Positions 51,380 to 59,175 of a stretch of DNA of 64,000 bases are shown here, one piece after another. Each line of letters opens with the position of its first letter. The first letter of the stretch is position 1. A program made the translations under genes and the position numbers. Below the pieces are notes generated by a model. That model saw only the letters and a list, made by a program, of their open reading frames with translations. It did no database searches and was not told where the DNA came from. This DNA is from CADEDH01 sp965262175 (GTDB lineage: Bacteria; Actinomycetota; Acidimicrobiia; Acidimicrobiales; SZUA-35): NCBI GenBank assembly GCA_965262175.1, contig CBDHES010000002.1, forward strand, positions 2,976,001-3,040,000. The letters are read 5' to 3'.

Positions 51380-51849
51380 CAGGCCTCCACCGCCTCCCGG
51401 TCGCCGGTCGTCTCGGCGGCCTCGGCCGGGGCCTCGGAGCGCGGCGACTCGTTGGTCGAGCTGTCGCCGCCGCGATCACCGCGATCACCCCGATCGCCGC
51501 GATCACCGCGATCGCCGCGGTCACCGCGGTCCCCGCGGTCGCCACGATCACCGTCGTCACGGCGGTTGCCCCGCCGCTGGGTGGTCACCCGGCTGGTGTA
51601 GGGCAGGAGGCCCATCTCCCGGGCGTTCTTGATGGCTCGGGCCACCTCCCGCTGCTGCTGGGAGTCGTTGCCCGACACCCGTCGGGACCGAATCTTGGCC
51701 CGGTCCGACATGAAACGCTTGAGAAGGTCGACGTCTTTGTAGTCGACGTAGGTGACGCTGTCGGTCACCAGAGGACTGATCTTCTTCTTCGGCTTGCGGC
51801 CGTTGTCCTTGGGCTTGGTCCGCTTGCGTGAGTTGCTGCTCTTGGCCAT
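51379..51849 (-). CDS. rpsR: 30S ribosomal protein S18 with (GDR)n C-terminal extension
   Basis: This 156-residue S18 is about twice the usual 75-90 residues. The core (to about residue 95) has VDYKDVDLLKRFMSDRAKI, SRRVSGNDSQQQREVARAIK and NAREMGLLPYTSR, the S6-partner surface. The tail begins TTQRRGNRRDD, continues as about nine Gly-Asp-Arg repeats and ends in an acidic Ser/Glu/Ala segment. The extension is in frame and followed by a normal rplI start, so it is translated. ATG 51847-51849 is three bases after the ssb stop. Confidence 0.95.
   Translation of the reverse strand: MAKSSNSRKRTKPKDNGRKPKKKISPLVTDSVTYVDYKDVDLLKRFMSDRAKIRSRRVSGNDSQQQREVARAIKNAREMGLLPYTSRVTTQRRGNRRDDGDRGDRGDRGDRGDRGDRGDRGDRGDRGGDSSTNESPRSEAPAEAAETTGDREAVEA
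51471..51552. repeat. 9-bp tandem repeats encoding Gly-Asp-Arg in rpsR
   Basis: About nine units of the type CGCGATCAC/CGCGGTCAC run head to tail. Third-base changes between units keep the encoded GDR sequence, showing selection on protein rather than recent pure slippage. Confidence 0.85.
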
Positions 51850-51852
51850 GGC

Positions 51853-52320
51853 TTAGAAGGGCTCCTCGTCGGGGTTGTAGGCCGGCGCGTTGGCGCGTGG
51901 CGCGCCCTGACGAGCGGGGGCCGAGCCGCCACCGCCGTAGTTGCCGCCGCCGTCCGGTCGTTCGTTGCGCACCACCTCGGCCGTCGCCCACCGGAGGCTG
52001 ATCGCCACGTCATCGGCGACGATCTCGACCTTCGATCGCTTGTCGCCGTCGGGCGTCTCCCAGCTCCGCTGGTCGAGGCGGCCGCTCACCGTGACCCGCG
52101 TGCCCTTGGCCACGGTCTCGGCGACGTTCTCCGCCAGCTGGGCCCAGGCGGTCACGTCGAAGAACGAGACCGCCTCCTCCCATTCCTGGGTTTGGCGGTT
52201 CTGCCACCGCCGGTTGACGGCGACGCCGAAGTTGGCGACCGCCTGACCGGACGGCGTGAACCGCAGCTCGGGCTCACGGGTCGCGTTGCCCGTGACCGTC
52301 ACGTTGTTGTCTATGGCCAT
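51853..52320 (-). CDS. ssb: Single-stranded DNA-binding protein
   Basis: This 155-residue OB-fold protein protects single-stranded DNA and recruits partners. The N-terminal domain (1-115) has NNVTVTGNATREPELRF, ANFGVAVNRRW, VSFFDVTAWAQLAENVAE and VSGRLDQRSWE. A Gly-rich linker precedes the acidic tail NPDEEPF, the protein-interaction tip (usual DDEPPF type). It is the second gene of the rpsF operon, 21 bp after rpsF. Confidence 0.96.
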   Translation of the reverse strand: MAIDNNVTVTGNATREPELRFTPSGQAVANFGVAVNRRWQNRQTQEWEEAVSFFDVTAWAQLAENVAETVAKGTRVTVSGRLDQRSWETPDGDKRSKVEIVADDVAISLRWATAEVVRNERPDGGGNYGGGGSAPARQGAPRANAPAYNPDEEPF

Positions 52321-52341
52321 CTGACCGCTCCTCTCACCGCA

Positions 52342-52665
52342 TCACGCGGTGGCGCCGGCCAGACCCCGACGATGGGCCTCGTCGAGCGGCAGGCGGATGA
52401 ACTTGTGGCGGATCACCTCGTCCGCGAGTCGCAAGGTGCGATCGATCTCGCTCAACGCACCGGGGGAAAGGAACTCGAGGACGACGTAGAAGCCCTCGCG
52501 TACCTTGTTCATCTCGTAGGCGAAGCGCTTCACGCCCCACTTGTCGAGCTTCTCCAACGTGGCGCCATCGTCGTTCGCCATCTTCTCCAGCCGGTTGACG
52601 AACGTCTGGATCGACGACTCGTCGGCGTCGGACTTGAAGATGATCATCAATTCGTAAGCCCGCAT
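52342..52665 (-). CDS. rpsF: 30S ribosomal protein S6
   Basis: This 107-residue protein binds S18 in the 30S platform. It starts MRAYELMIIFKSDADE and contains WGVKRFAYEMNKVREGFYVV and DEVIRHKFIRL. The ATG at 52663-52665 is preceded by the very strong purine tract GGAGGGAGGTGAGG; the upstream open frame is leader. It is the first gene of rpsF-ssb-rpsR-rplI. Confidence 0.96.
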   Translation of the reverse strand: MRAYELMIIFKSDADESSIQTFVNRLEKMANDDGATLEKLDKWGVKRFAYEMNKVREGFYVVLEFLSPGALSEIDRTLRLADEVIRHKFIRLPLDEAHRRGLAGATA

Positions 52666-52686
52666 ACGGGCCTCACCTCCCTCCGG

Positions 52687-52723
52687 ACCCGCCCGGTGGG
52701 CGGGGCCCCCGGACCTCGGGGGC
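52687..52723 (-). promoter_or_regulatory. rpsF: Twin-hairpin leader of rpsF mRNA
   Basis: In the transcript, CCCCCG pairs across a 5-base loop with CGGGGG (52705-52723), immediately followed by CCCGCCC-ACC-GGGCGGG (52688-52704). Both stems are perfect 7-bp helices when flanking bases are counted, and they end four bases before the purine-rich ribosome site. Known S6:S18-binding leaders precede rpsF in many bacteria. Whether this is one is not established. Confidence 0.45.
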
Positions 52724-52954
52724 AGGGTCATCTCTTTCGTTGTCGAGCTCGGGGGCACGGTCACGGACACGAGCCGACGAGCCGGCTCCACAGCCTACCG
52801 GCCGACCCGCACCATCCGGCCGGCTCGTGACGACGACTCGGTCCATGGGCTCCGAACCTAGCCACCGGGTGTGACATCATCGTCCAAGCTCCGCCGGCGA
52901 CCAGGACCGGACGGCCGACAAGGGCCGATGCAGATGCGGGGAAGGGATGACCAG

Positions 52955-53131
52955 ATGACCGAGATCGACTGCCACAGCTGTGGCCGGGACGACGAACCCC
53001 TCACCGAGGTCCGGCGCCTCTACGTGACCCCGGCGACGTGGGACACCGAAGCGAAGATCCGACCGGCAGACGGCACCGAGCAGTGGTGCGACATCTGCAT
53101 CGCCCACTATCCCCACGAGGTCATCGCCTGA
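52955..53131 (+). CDS. Small double-CxxC protein (zinc-ribbon-like)
   Basis: This 58-residue protein has CHSCGRDDEP near the N-terminus and WCDICIAHYPHEV at the C-terminus. The two CxxC pairs, about 38 residues apart, could bind one zinc ion. ATG 52955 follows GAAGGG; an earlier in-frame ATG (52928) would add nine residues. It ends one base before the thiolase-like gene, so the two may be co-transcribed. The family is not recognised. Confidence 0.6.
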   Translation: MTEIDCHSCGRDDEPLTEVRRLYVTPATWDTEAKIRPADGTEQWCDICIAHYPHEVIA

Positions 53132-53132
53132 C

Positions 53133-54302
53133 ATGTCGATCAACGGCAAGGCCTTCATCGCCGGTGCCTTCGAGCACCCCGACCGCCACATCCCCCACCA
53201 ATCGCTGATGGAGATCCACGCCCGGGTCTGCGTCGGGGCGCTGACCGACGCCGGGCTGACGATGAGCGACGTCGACGCGTACTTCGGGGCCGGCGACTCG
53301 CCCGGCTTCGGAACCCTCTCGATGATCGACTACCTCGGAATCTCCGCCAGCTACCTCGACTCGACCGAAACGGGCGGCTCCTCGTACCTGGCCCACGTGA
53401 ACCACGCCGCGGCGGCGATCGCCGCCGGCAAGTGCTCGGTCGCCCTGGTCAGCCTGGCCGGCAAGCCCCGCACCGGCGGCGCCCAGCCGGGAGGGGCCGG
53501 TCGGGCCGCGGGGCCCGAGTCGGGGTTCGAGAGCCTGTGGGGGTCGACCGTGGTCGCCAGCTACGCCCTCGCCGCACAGCGCCACATGCACGAGTTCGGC
53601 ACGACCAGCGCCCAGTTGGCGGCGGTGAAGGTGGCGGCCAGCACCCACGCCCAGCACAATCCTCACGCCTTCCTCCGCGACGTCGTGACCATCGAGGAGG
53701 TCCTCGAGTCGCCGATGATCGCCGAGCCCCTCCACCGGCTCGACTGCTGCGTGATCACCGATGGTGGCGGGGCGGTCGTGGTGGTGAGTCCCGAGGTGGC
53801 GGCCGGCCTCGATCGCCACTGCATCCCCGTGCTGGGGGCCGGCGAGGCCCCCAAGGGCACCGCCAACGGCGGTATCGATCTGACCCATACCGGCGCCGTC
53901 TGGTCGGGGCCGGCGGCCTTCGCCGAGGCCGGCGTGACCCCGGCCGACATCGACTACGCCTCGATCTACGACTCGTTCACCATCACCGTCGTCCAGACCA
54001 TCGAGGACCTCGGCTTCTGCGAGAAGGGACAGGGCGGGCCCTTCGTCGCCGACGGCAACCTGCAGTCCCCCCACGGCGCGCTGCCGTTCAACACCGACGG
54101 CGGCGGCCTGTGCTCGAACCACCCCGGCAACCGGGGCGGCATGACCAAGATCCTCGAAGCGGTCCGCCAGCTTCGCGGTGAAGCCCACCCGAACGTCCAG
54201 GTGCCCGACTGCGAGCTGGCCGTCGCCCACGGAACCGGCGGCTCGTTGGCGGCCCGCATGGGAAGCGTGACCCTGATCCTCGGCCGGGAGTTGCCCCGAT
54301 GA
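53133..54302 (+). CDS. SCP2/Ltp2-like thiolase-fold protein without nucleophilic Cys
   Basis: This 389-residue thiolase-fold protein has TETGGSSYLAHVNHAAAAI (residues 78-96) where true thiolases carry the catalytic Cys, so Ser83/Ser84 replace it. It keeps DYASIYDSFTITVVQTIEDL and PFNTDGGGLCSNHPGN. This pattern is that of Ltp2-type retro-aldolases from steroid side-chain degradation, which act with a DUF35 protein. Exactly such a gene overlaps its stop by 4 nt. The expected activity is C-C cleavage of a 3-hydroxyacyl-CoA; the substrate is unknown. Confidence 0.83.
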   Translation: MSINGKAFIAGAFEHPDRHIPHQSLMEIHARVCVGALTDAGLTMSDVDAYFGAGDSPGFGTLSMIDYLGISASYLDSTETGGSSYLAHVNHAAAAIAAGKCSVALVSLAGKPRTGGAQPGGAGRAAGPESGFESLWGSTVVASYALAAQRHMHEFGTTSAQLAAVKVAASTHAQHNPHAFLRDVVTIEEVLESPMIAEPLHRLDCCVITDGGGAVVVVSPEVAAGLDRHCIPVLGAGEAPKGTANGGIDLTHTGAVWSGPAAFAEAGVTPADIDYASIYDSFTITVVQTIEDLGFCEKGQGGPFVADGNLQSPHGALPFNTDGGGLCSNHPGNRGGMTKILEAVRQLRGEAHPNVQVPDCELAVAHGTGGSLAARMGSVTLILGRELPR

Positions 54303-54751
54303 CCACCGACCACACCGAACAGGGGCCGACCGATGGCCCCACCGCGCTGCCGACCAGAGCGCCGACCGTCAACGAGGACACCACATCGTTCTGGGCCGCC
54401 ACCGCCGAGGGGCGCCTCGAGCTCCAGCGATGCCGCGACTGCGGCACGATCATCTGGTGGCCTCGGGCGATCTGTCCCAGCTGCTCGAGCTTCGGGCTCG
54501 ACACGTTCGACGCGTCGGGTCGGGGCACGATCTACAGCTGCACCACCGTTCACCGGAGCCAGGGGCGCTCGTGGAACGCCGCGACCCCCTACGTCGTCGC
54601 CTACGTCGAGCTGGAGGAGGGCCCCCGGGTCATGACCAACATCGTCGACTGCGACCCCGCCGAGGTGCGGATCGGGACGCCGGTGCGAGTCGTGTTCCAC
54701 GACACCGGGGAGGGCAACGCCCTGCCCCGGTTCACCCCGAGCGACGGCTGA
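54299..54751 (+). CDS. DUF35/OB-fold acyl-CoA-associated protein (ChsH2-C-like)
   Basis: This 150-residue protein has a zinc ribbon C-x2-C...C-x2-C (LELQRCRDCGTIIWWPRAICPSC read in parts; residues about 42-60) followed by an OB-fold with GTIYSCTTVHR and YVVAYVELEEGPRVMTNI. DUF35 partners bind thiolase-fold enzymes and activate them. Its ATG overlaps the Ltp2-like gene stop, so the two products are made together. It is convergent with the PBP gene 13 bp downstream. Confidence 0.87.
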   Translation: MTTDHTEQGPTDGPTALPTRAPTVNEDTTSFWAATAEGRLELQRCRDCGTIIWWPRAICPSCSSFGLDTFDASGRGTIYSCTTVHRSQGRSWNAATPYVVAYVELEEGPRVMTNIVDCDPAEVRIGTPVRVVFHDTGEGNALPRFTPSDG

Positions 54752-54764
54752 CGCCCCCGGGCGG

Positions 54765-57428
54765 TCAGTTCCCGTCGCCCGGCACGGTCGGCTGGGGGCT
54801 GCCTCCGTCGCCACCGCCCCCGTCGCCACCGCCCCCGTCGCCGCCATCCCCCGGCGGGACGGCGGCTGGCACGGTGGCGGTCGGGTCGGCCTGGACGGCC
54901 CACAGCTCGGGCGGCACACACGGGGCGGTCGTCGACGTCGTGCTCTCGGGGGGCGGCTCGCCCTCGTTGCCTTGATTGCCCTCGTTGCCCTCGTTGGTGT
55001 TGGCCAACGGTGGGCCCTGGGGTTGGCTGTCGGGCGGTTGGGTGTCCCCCGGGTCGGTCGAGGGCGGCGCCGTGGTGGTGGTCGTCGGCGGGGCCGTCGT
55101 GGTCGTGGTCAGGTACCGGAAGCTGTCCGGGCCGTCGCCGTACGGGTAGCCCCATCGGTCGAGCTCGACCCCACAGGGCGGGAGGGTCGTCGTCGACAGC
55201 TCCTGGTTGAGCCGCACGCCGGGGAACTCGTCCTGGGTGACCAGCTCCGGACACGGCGGGAGGCTGGCGGTCACCTCCTCCATGTAGGCCGACCAGATCC
55301 AGGTCGGCATGTTGCCCCCCTGGAGGTCGGCCCAGTCCCGGTTGTTGACATAGGACCCGTCCTCGTTGCGGGGTGTGGCGATCGTGCCGTCCTCCCGAGG
55401 CATCCGGAAGTCGATCATGGGGTACTGCGTCTCGCCGGCATGGCCGACCCACACCACCGTCGTCATGCCGCAGGTGTAGCCGGCGAACCAGCCGTCGACG
55501 TTGTTCTGCGACGTCCCGGTCTTGCCAGCGACGGCCCGCTCCTCGGAGAACGTGGCGGCCCGGCCGGTCCCGAAGGCCGCCACCTGGGTCATCGTGTAGG
55601 TCAGCTGGGCGACGGTCTCGGCGGCGAAGACCGGGTCCGGCGTCCGGTCGGGCCCGTCGGCGCAGATCCCGTCGACCGGGTACCAGCAGATGACCTCGCC
55701 CCGGGAGTTCTCGACCCGCTCGATCAGCACCGGGTCGAGGTGGCTGCCACCTCGCTCGAACACCGAGTAGGCCTCGGCCATCTCGATCACCGGCACCTCG
55801 ACCGACCCGAGGATGACCGAGCACGGCACCTGGTCGATCGACTCGTCGACGAAGTTCGAGCTGATACCCATGTCGATCGCCGCCTGCGCCACCTGGCTGG
55901 GGCCGATGTCGACCACGAGCTGGGCGAACACGACGTTCGAGGACCAGACGAGTGAGTCGACCAGGTCGCGGTACCGGTACTGGCCGCTCGACCCCCCGGT
56001 CACCTGCCACGGATCCCCCGGCGGGCCGCACTCCGGAATCCGGGTCACACCGGGGATCGCCGGGTAGAACGAGCGGGCCGAGTAGCCCTGCTCGAGCGCC
56101 ACGGCCATACCGATCGGCTTGAACGTCGACCCTGGTTGACGGCCCAGGCCACCGCTGCTGGTGGCGAGATTGAACTCATCGTCGTCGAAGTTGGTCCCCC
56201 CGAGCATGGCCAACACCCGGCCATCGCTGTCGAGGCTGACGATCGCCGCCGAGGGGTCGTTCGGGTTGGCCAGGTCGAGGTAGCCGGGGCCGATCTCGGG
56301 CGAGCCCCGCTCCTCCAGGTTCTCGTCGGGGCGGGGGAAGTGGGCCGCCCGGAAGGCGGCAGCCTGCATGTCGTGGTCGAGGGTGGTGTAGACCCGGAGC
56401 CCGCTGGTGTAGATCTCCCCGTTGGGGTACAGCTCGGCCAGCTGCTTGCGAACCTCCTCGACGAAGTACTCGGTCCCCCATTCGGCGCCGACGACCTCGC
56501 CCAGACCCTCCCGGTCGACCTCCTCGACGATGCTCCACGGGGCCTCGTTGGCCGCCATCGCCTCGTCGAGGGTGATGTAGCCGGCTTCGAGCATCAGCTC
56601 GAGCGACGTCGTCCGCCGGCGGTTGGCCTCGTCGGGGTTGTCGATCGGGTCGGCGGCGAGCGGGTTCCGCAACAGGCCGGCGATGTAGGCCGACTCCGCC
56701 AGGGTCAGCTCGCTGACGTCCTTGCCGAAGTAGACCCGGGATGCGGCCTGGACCCCGGAGGCCCCCCGACCGAAGTAGGCCCGGTTCAGGTAGCGGGTGA
56801 GGATCTCCTCCTTGGCACACCGCTCCGGCGTCCGGTCGCCGAGGTTGCCGCGTTCCTGGCACTCGCGAGCGAGGTCCTGTTCCAGCTTGACCGCCCGGAT
56901 CGCCTCCCGGGCCTTGCGGATCAGGTTCCGGTCGGCGTCGTTGAACGCCAGCTTCACGTACTGCTGGGTGATGGTCGACCCGCCCTGGACCACCCCGCCC
57001 TGTCCGAGCTCGACCCGAACGAACTGGTAGCCGGCCCGGGCGATGCCCCGGGGGTCGATCCCCTGGTGCTCCCAGAAGTCCTGGTCCTCGGTGGCCACCA
57101 CGGCGTTGATGAGACTCTCCGGTAGCTCGTCGAAGGTGACGATCTCCCGGTCCTCACCGCCGGTCGAGAGCAGCGCCGTGGCGTTGTCAGGGCCGCAGTT
57201 GTTCCGCACTTCGGCGGTGCACAGGAAGCTGGTCTGGGCGATCGTCTCGAACTGGTCCTCGGGGAGGTCGGTCTGGCTGAAGGTGTAGAGGACGGCCCCG
57301 ATCGCCCCCACCCCGAGGAGGACCACGAGGAAGAGGAAGCGACGGAACCGCCAGAACGGATTCCGTCGCCGCTTCCGCATCGGCTGGGGACCCGAAAGGG
57401 GATCGAAGATCTGGAGGAATGAGCTCAT
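54765..57428 (-). CDS. ponA: Class A penicillin-binding protein (PBP1A/PonA-like)
   Basis: This 887-residue bifunctional enzyme polymerises glycan strands and cross-links peptides outside the membrane. A basic cytosolic start and one transmembrane helix (about residues 28-50) precede the GT51 domain (VVATEDQDFWEHQGID, GGSTITQQYVKL, AYFGRGASGVQAAS). The transpeptidase domain follows, with SxxK in PGSTFKPIG, SxN in WSSNVVF and KTGTSQNN. The last 130 residues are Thr/Pro/Asn/Gly-rich low complexity, including TTTTTAPP and GGDGG repeats, probably wall-spanning. ATG 57426-57428 is used; the longer upstream frame runs into DUF5318. Confidence 0.95.
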   Translation of the reverse strand: MSSFLQIFDPLSGPQPMRKRRRNPFWRFRRFLFLVVLLGVGAIGAVLYTFSQTDLPEDQFETIAQTSFLCTAEVRNNCGPDNATALLSTGGEDREIVTFDELPESLINAVVATEDQDFWEHQGIDPRGIARAGYQFVRVELGQGGVVQGGSTITQQYVKLAFNDADRNLIRKAREAIRAVKLEQDLARECQERGNLGDRTPERCAKEEILTRYLNRAYFGRGASGVQAASRVYFGKDVSELTLAESAYIAGLLRNPLAADPIDNPDEANRRRTTSLELMLEAGYITLDEAMAANEAPWSIVEEVDREGLGEVVGAEWGTEYFVEEVRKQLAELYPNGEIYTSGLRVYTTLDHDMQAAAFRAAHFPRPDENLEERGSPEIGPGYLDLANPNDPSAAIVSLDSDGRVLAMLGGTNFDDDEFNLATSSGGLGRQPGSTFKPIGMAVALEQGYSARSFYPAIPGVTRIPECGPPGDPWQVTGGSSGQYRYRDLVDSLVWSSNVVFAQLVVDIGPSQVAQAAIDMGISSNFVDESIDQVPCSVILGSVEVPVIEMAEAYSVFERGGSHLDPVLIERVENSRGEVICWYPVDGICADGPDRTPDPVFAAETVAQLTYTMTQVAAFGTGRAATFSEERAVAGKTGTSQNNVDGWFAGYTCGMTTVVWVGHAGETQYPMIDFRMPREDGTIATPRNEDGSYVNNRDWADLQGGNMPTWIWSAYMEEVTASLPPCPELVTQDEFPGVRLNQELSTTTLPPCGVELDRWGYPYGDGPDSFRYLTTTTTAPPTTTTTAPPSTDPGDTQPPDSQPQGPPLANTNEGNEGNQGNEGEPPPESTTSTTAPCVPPELWAVQADPTATVPAAVPPGDGGDGGGGDGGGGDGGSPQPTVPGDGN

Positions 57429-57478
57429 GGCACCGTGTTGTGGCGTTCGAAGGGGGGCGGGGGGACGGGTGGTGGACG

Positions 57479-57856
57479 TCAACCGGTGACGGCGTAGGAC
57501 TCCCGGAGGTGGTTCCACCAGCACTGGCGACAGACCTCGATCTCGTAACAGGTAGCTGGCCGGCCCCGACGGCGCAGCTTTCGCTTCTCGGCCGAATCGG
57601 CCACGACCCTGCCCTGTTTGGGCAGGCCGGGGCCGAAGGCGAACGTCACCGACACGAGATCTCCACCGTCGCAGATCGGACACGGCTCATCGATCGGGGT
57701 GGCGCAGGTGTGCGCCACCCGCCGGAGCTCCGGTTGGGCGTCGCAGACCTCTTCGGTCGACGCCCGGCCCCGGGTGAAAGCGTCGACGACGTGTTGTCGG
57801 GCCAGCCGGTAGCTGACGACGCCCGCCGTGGACGGTGAGTCACGAGCCGTGGTCAC
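57479..57856 (-). CDS. DUF5318-family protein
   Basis: This 125-residue protein has CDAQPELRRVA, CPICDGGDLVSVTFAFGPGLP and CYEIEVCRQCWWNHLRESY. The CxxC...CxxC pairs suggest a zinc ribbon. It resembles the actinobacterial DUF5318 family, whose gene accompanies ponA1 in Mycobacterium. GTG 57854-57856 gives the family-like N-terminus (VVSYRLARQHVVDA). It lies 50 bp upstream of the PBP gene on the same strand. Confidence 0.88.
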   Translation of the reverse strand: MTTARDSPSTAGVVSYRLARQHVVDAFTRGRASTEEVCDAQPELRRVAHTCATPIDEPCPICDGGDLVSVTFAFGPGLPKQGRVVADSAEKRKLRRRGRPATCYEIEVCRQCWWNHLRESYAVTG

Positions 57857-57933
57857 GAATCTCAAGGGTAGCGATTGCCGCTGCAATCGTCCCGTCGCAC
57901 GAGCGACACCGGTGATCGCCGTCGTGCGACCGC

Positions 57934-59175
57934 TCAGGTGGGACGACGGTCGAGCCATGCTCGGGCGGCCGCCTCGGCCTCGGCCGCGGTCATCGGGCCG
58001 AGGTCGATCCGTCGCTCCTGGAGGTGGGCCATCAGCTTCCCGACCAGGGGTCCGGGCGCCAGGTCGAGCGATGCGATCAGCTGGGCGCCGGACAGCGGTG
58101 ACCCGAGATCGGACAGATCCTCGGCGCAGGCGAGGGCCGTCAGCCGCCGGAGGAACGGGGTGTCGGCGCCGAGGACGTTCGTCACCAGCTGGGTGAGATC
58201 GTCGAGATGGTCGACTCCGAGCCGATCGACGACCCGCCGGATCAGCGCATCGGTCGGATCGGGGTCGGCCGCCGCCGCGACCGCCTCGATGAGGCCGACC
58301 GTCGTGGAGGTGTCGGCCCGGCTGTAGCGGAGCCGAGCCAAGACCTCGGCCGCTCCGTCGGGCCCGAGGGGCCGGAGCAGCCCGGCCCGTCGAACCGCCG
58401 GCGTGCCCGGCGCCGCCCCGATCGGGACGGCCGCCCCGGGGTCGATGAGCTCGGGCAGGATCTGGGCCAGGAGGCCGGTGTCGGCCAGGAACCGTAGGCC
58501 GGTCGACGGGGCGGACAGGGCGAGCAGCCGCTCCAGCTCATCGTGGATCCGCTCGACCGAGACGATCGAGAGCCGGTCGGTCATGTCCCGGGCGGCGTCG
58601 ATGAGGTCGGGGTCGGCGGTCAGATCGAACCGGGGGATGAAGCGGGCCGCCCGGAGCATCCGGAGCGGATCGTCGGTGAACGATTCGGCGGGACCCAGCG
58701 GGGTTCGGAGGCGGCGCCGGTCGAGATCGCCGAGGCCGTCGAAGGGGTCGAGCAGTTCGCCGTCGGGGACCCGGATGGCCATGGCGTTGATCGTGAAGTC
58801 CCGGCGGGACAGGTCCTGGTCGATGTGATCGCCGAACGAGACGATCGGCTTGCGGGACGACGGATCGTAGGCCTCGGCCCGGTGGGTGGTGATCTCCAGG
58901 CGACGGTGGTTGACCGTGAGCCCGATCGTCCCGAACCGTTGGCCCTGGGTCCACAGCTCGTGGGCCAAGGGGCGGACGAGGTCGAGGATCTCGTCCGGCC
59001 GGGCGTCGGTCGTGAGATCGATGTCGTCGCCGGCCGAGGTGGCCCCGACCGCGAGGTCACGAACGACACCGCCGACGAGGAACAGGGCTCGATCGGCCCG
59101 GTGGAACGCCTCGCCGACCTCGGCCACGGCGTCCAGGATCGGGCCGAGCCCCTCGCCAAGGGCGGGGTTGGTCAC
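57934..59175 (-). CDS. cca: CCA tRNA nucleotidyltransferase
   Basis: This 413-residue class II enzyme adds or repairs the 3'-CCA end of tRNA. The nucleotidyltransferase head has LVGGVVRDLAVG and the catalytic DDIDLTT (DxD). RRDFTINAMAI and DPLRMLRAARFIPRFDL are the neck and nucleotide-selecting motifs, and the rest is the helical tRNA-binding tail. No clear HD hydrolase motif is visible. Start GTG 59173-59175 overlaps the deacetylase-like gene stop (GTGA). Location next to the PBP/rpsF block matches the oriC-side order of actinobacteria. Confidence 0.95.
   Translation of the reverse strand: MTNPALGEGLGPILDAVAEVGEAFHRADRALFLVGGVVRDLAVGATSAGDDIDLTTDARPDEILDLVRPLAHELWTQGQRFGTIGLTVNHRRLEITTHRAEAYDPSSRKPIVSFGDHIDQDLSRRDFTINAMAIRVPDGELLDPFDGLGDLDRRRLRTPLGPAESFTDDPLRMLRAARFIPRFDLTADPDLIDAARDMTDRLSIVSVERIHDELERLLALSAPSTGLRFLADTGLLAQILPELIDPGAAVPIGAAPGTPAVRRAGLLRPLGPDGAAEVLARLRYSRADTSTTVGLIEAVAAAADPDPTDALIRRVVDRLGVDHLDDLTQLVTNVLGADTPFLRRLTALACAEDLSDLGSPLSGAQLIASLDLAPGPLVGKLMAHLQERRIDLGPMTAAEAEAAARAWLDRRPT

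Noticed and set aside
51471..51552. CRISPR-like or satellite array
   Set aside because: Units are 9 bp without spacers and encode GDR in the rpsR frame.
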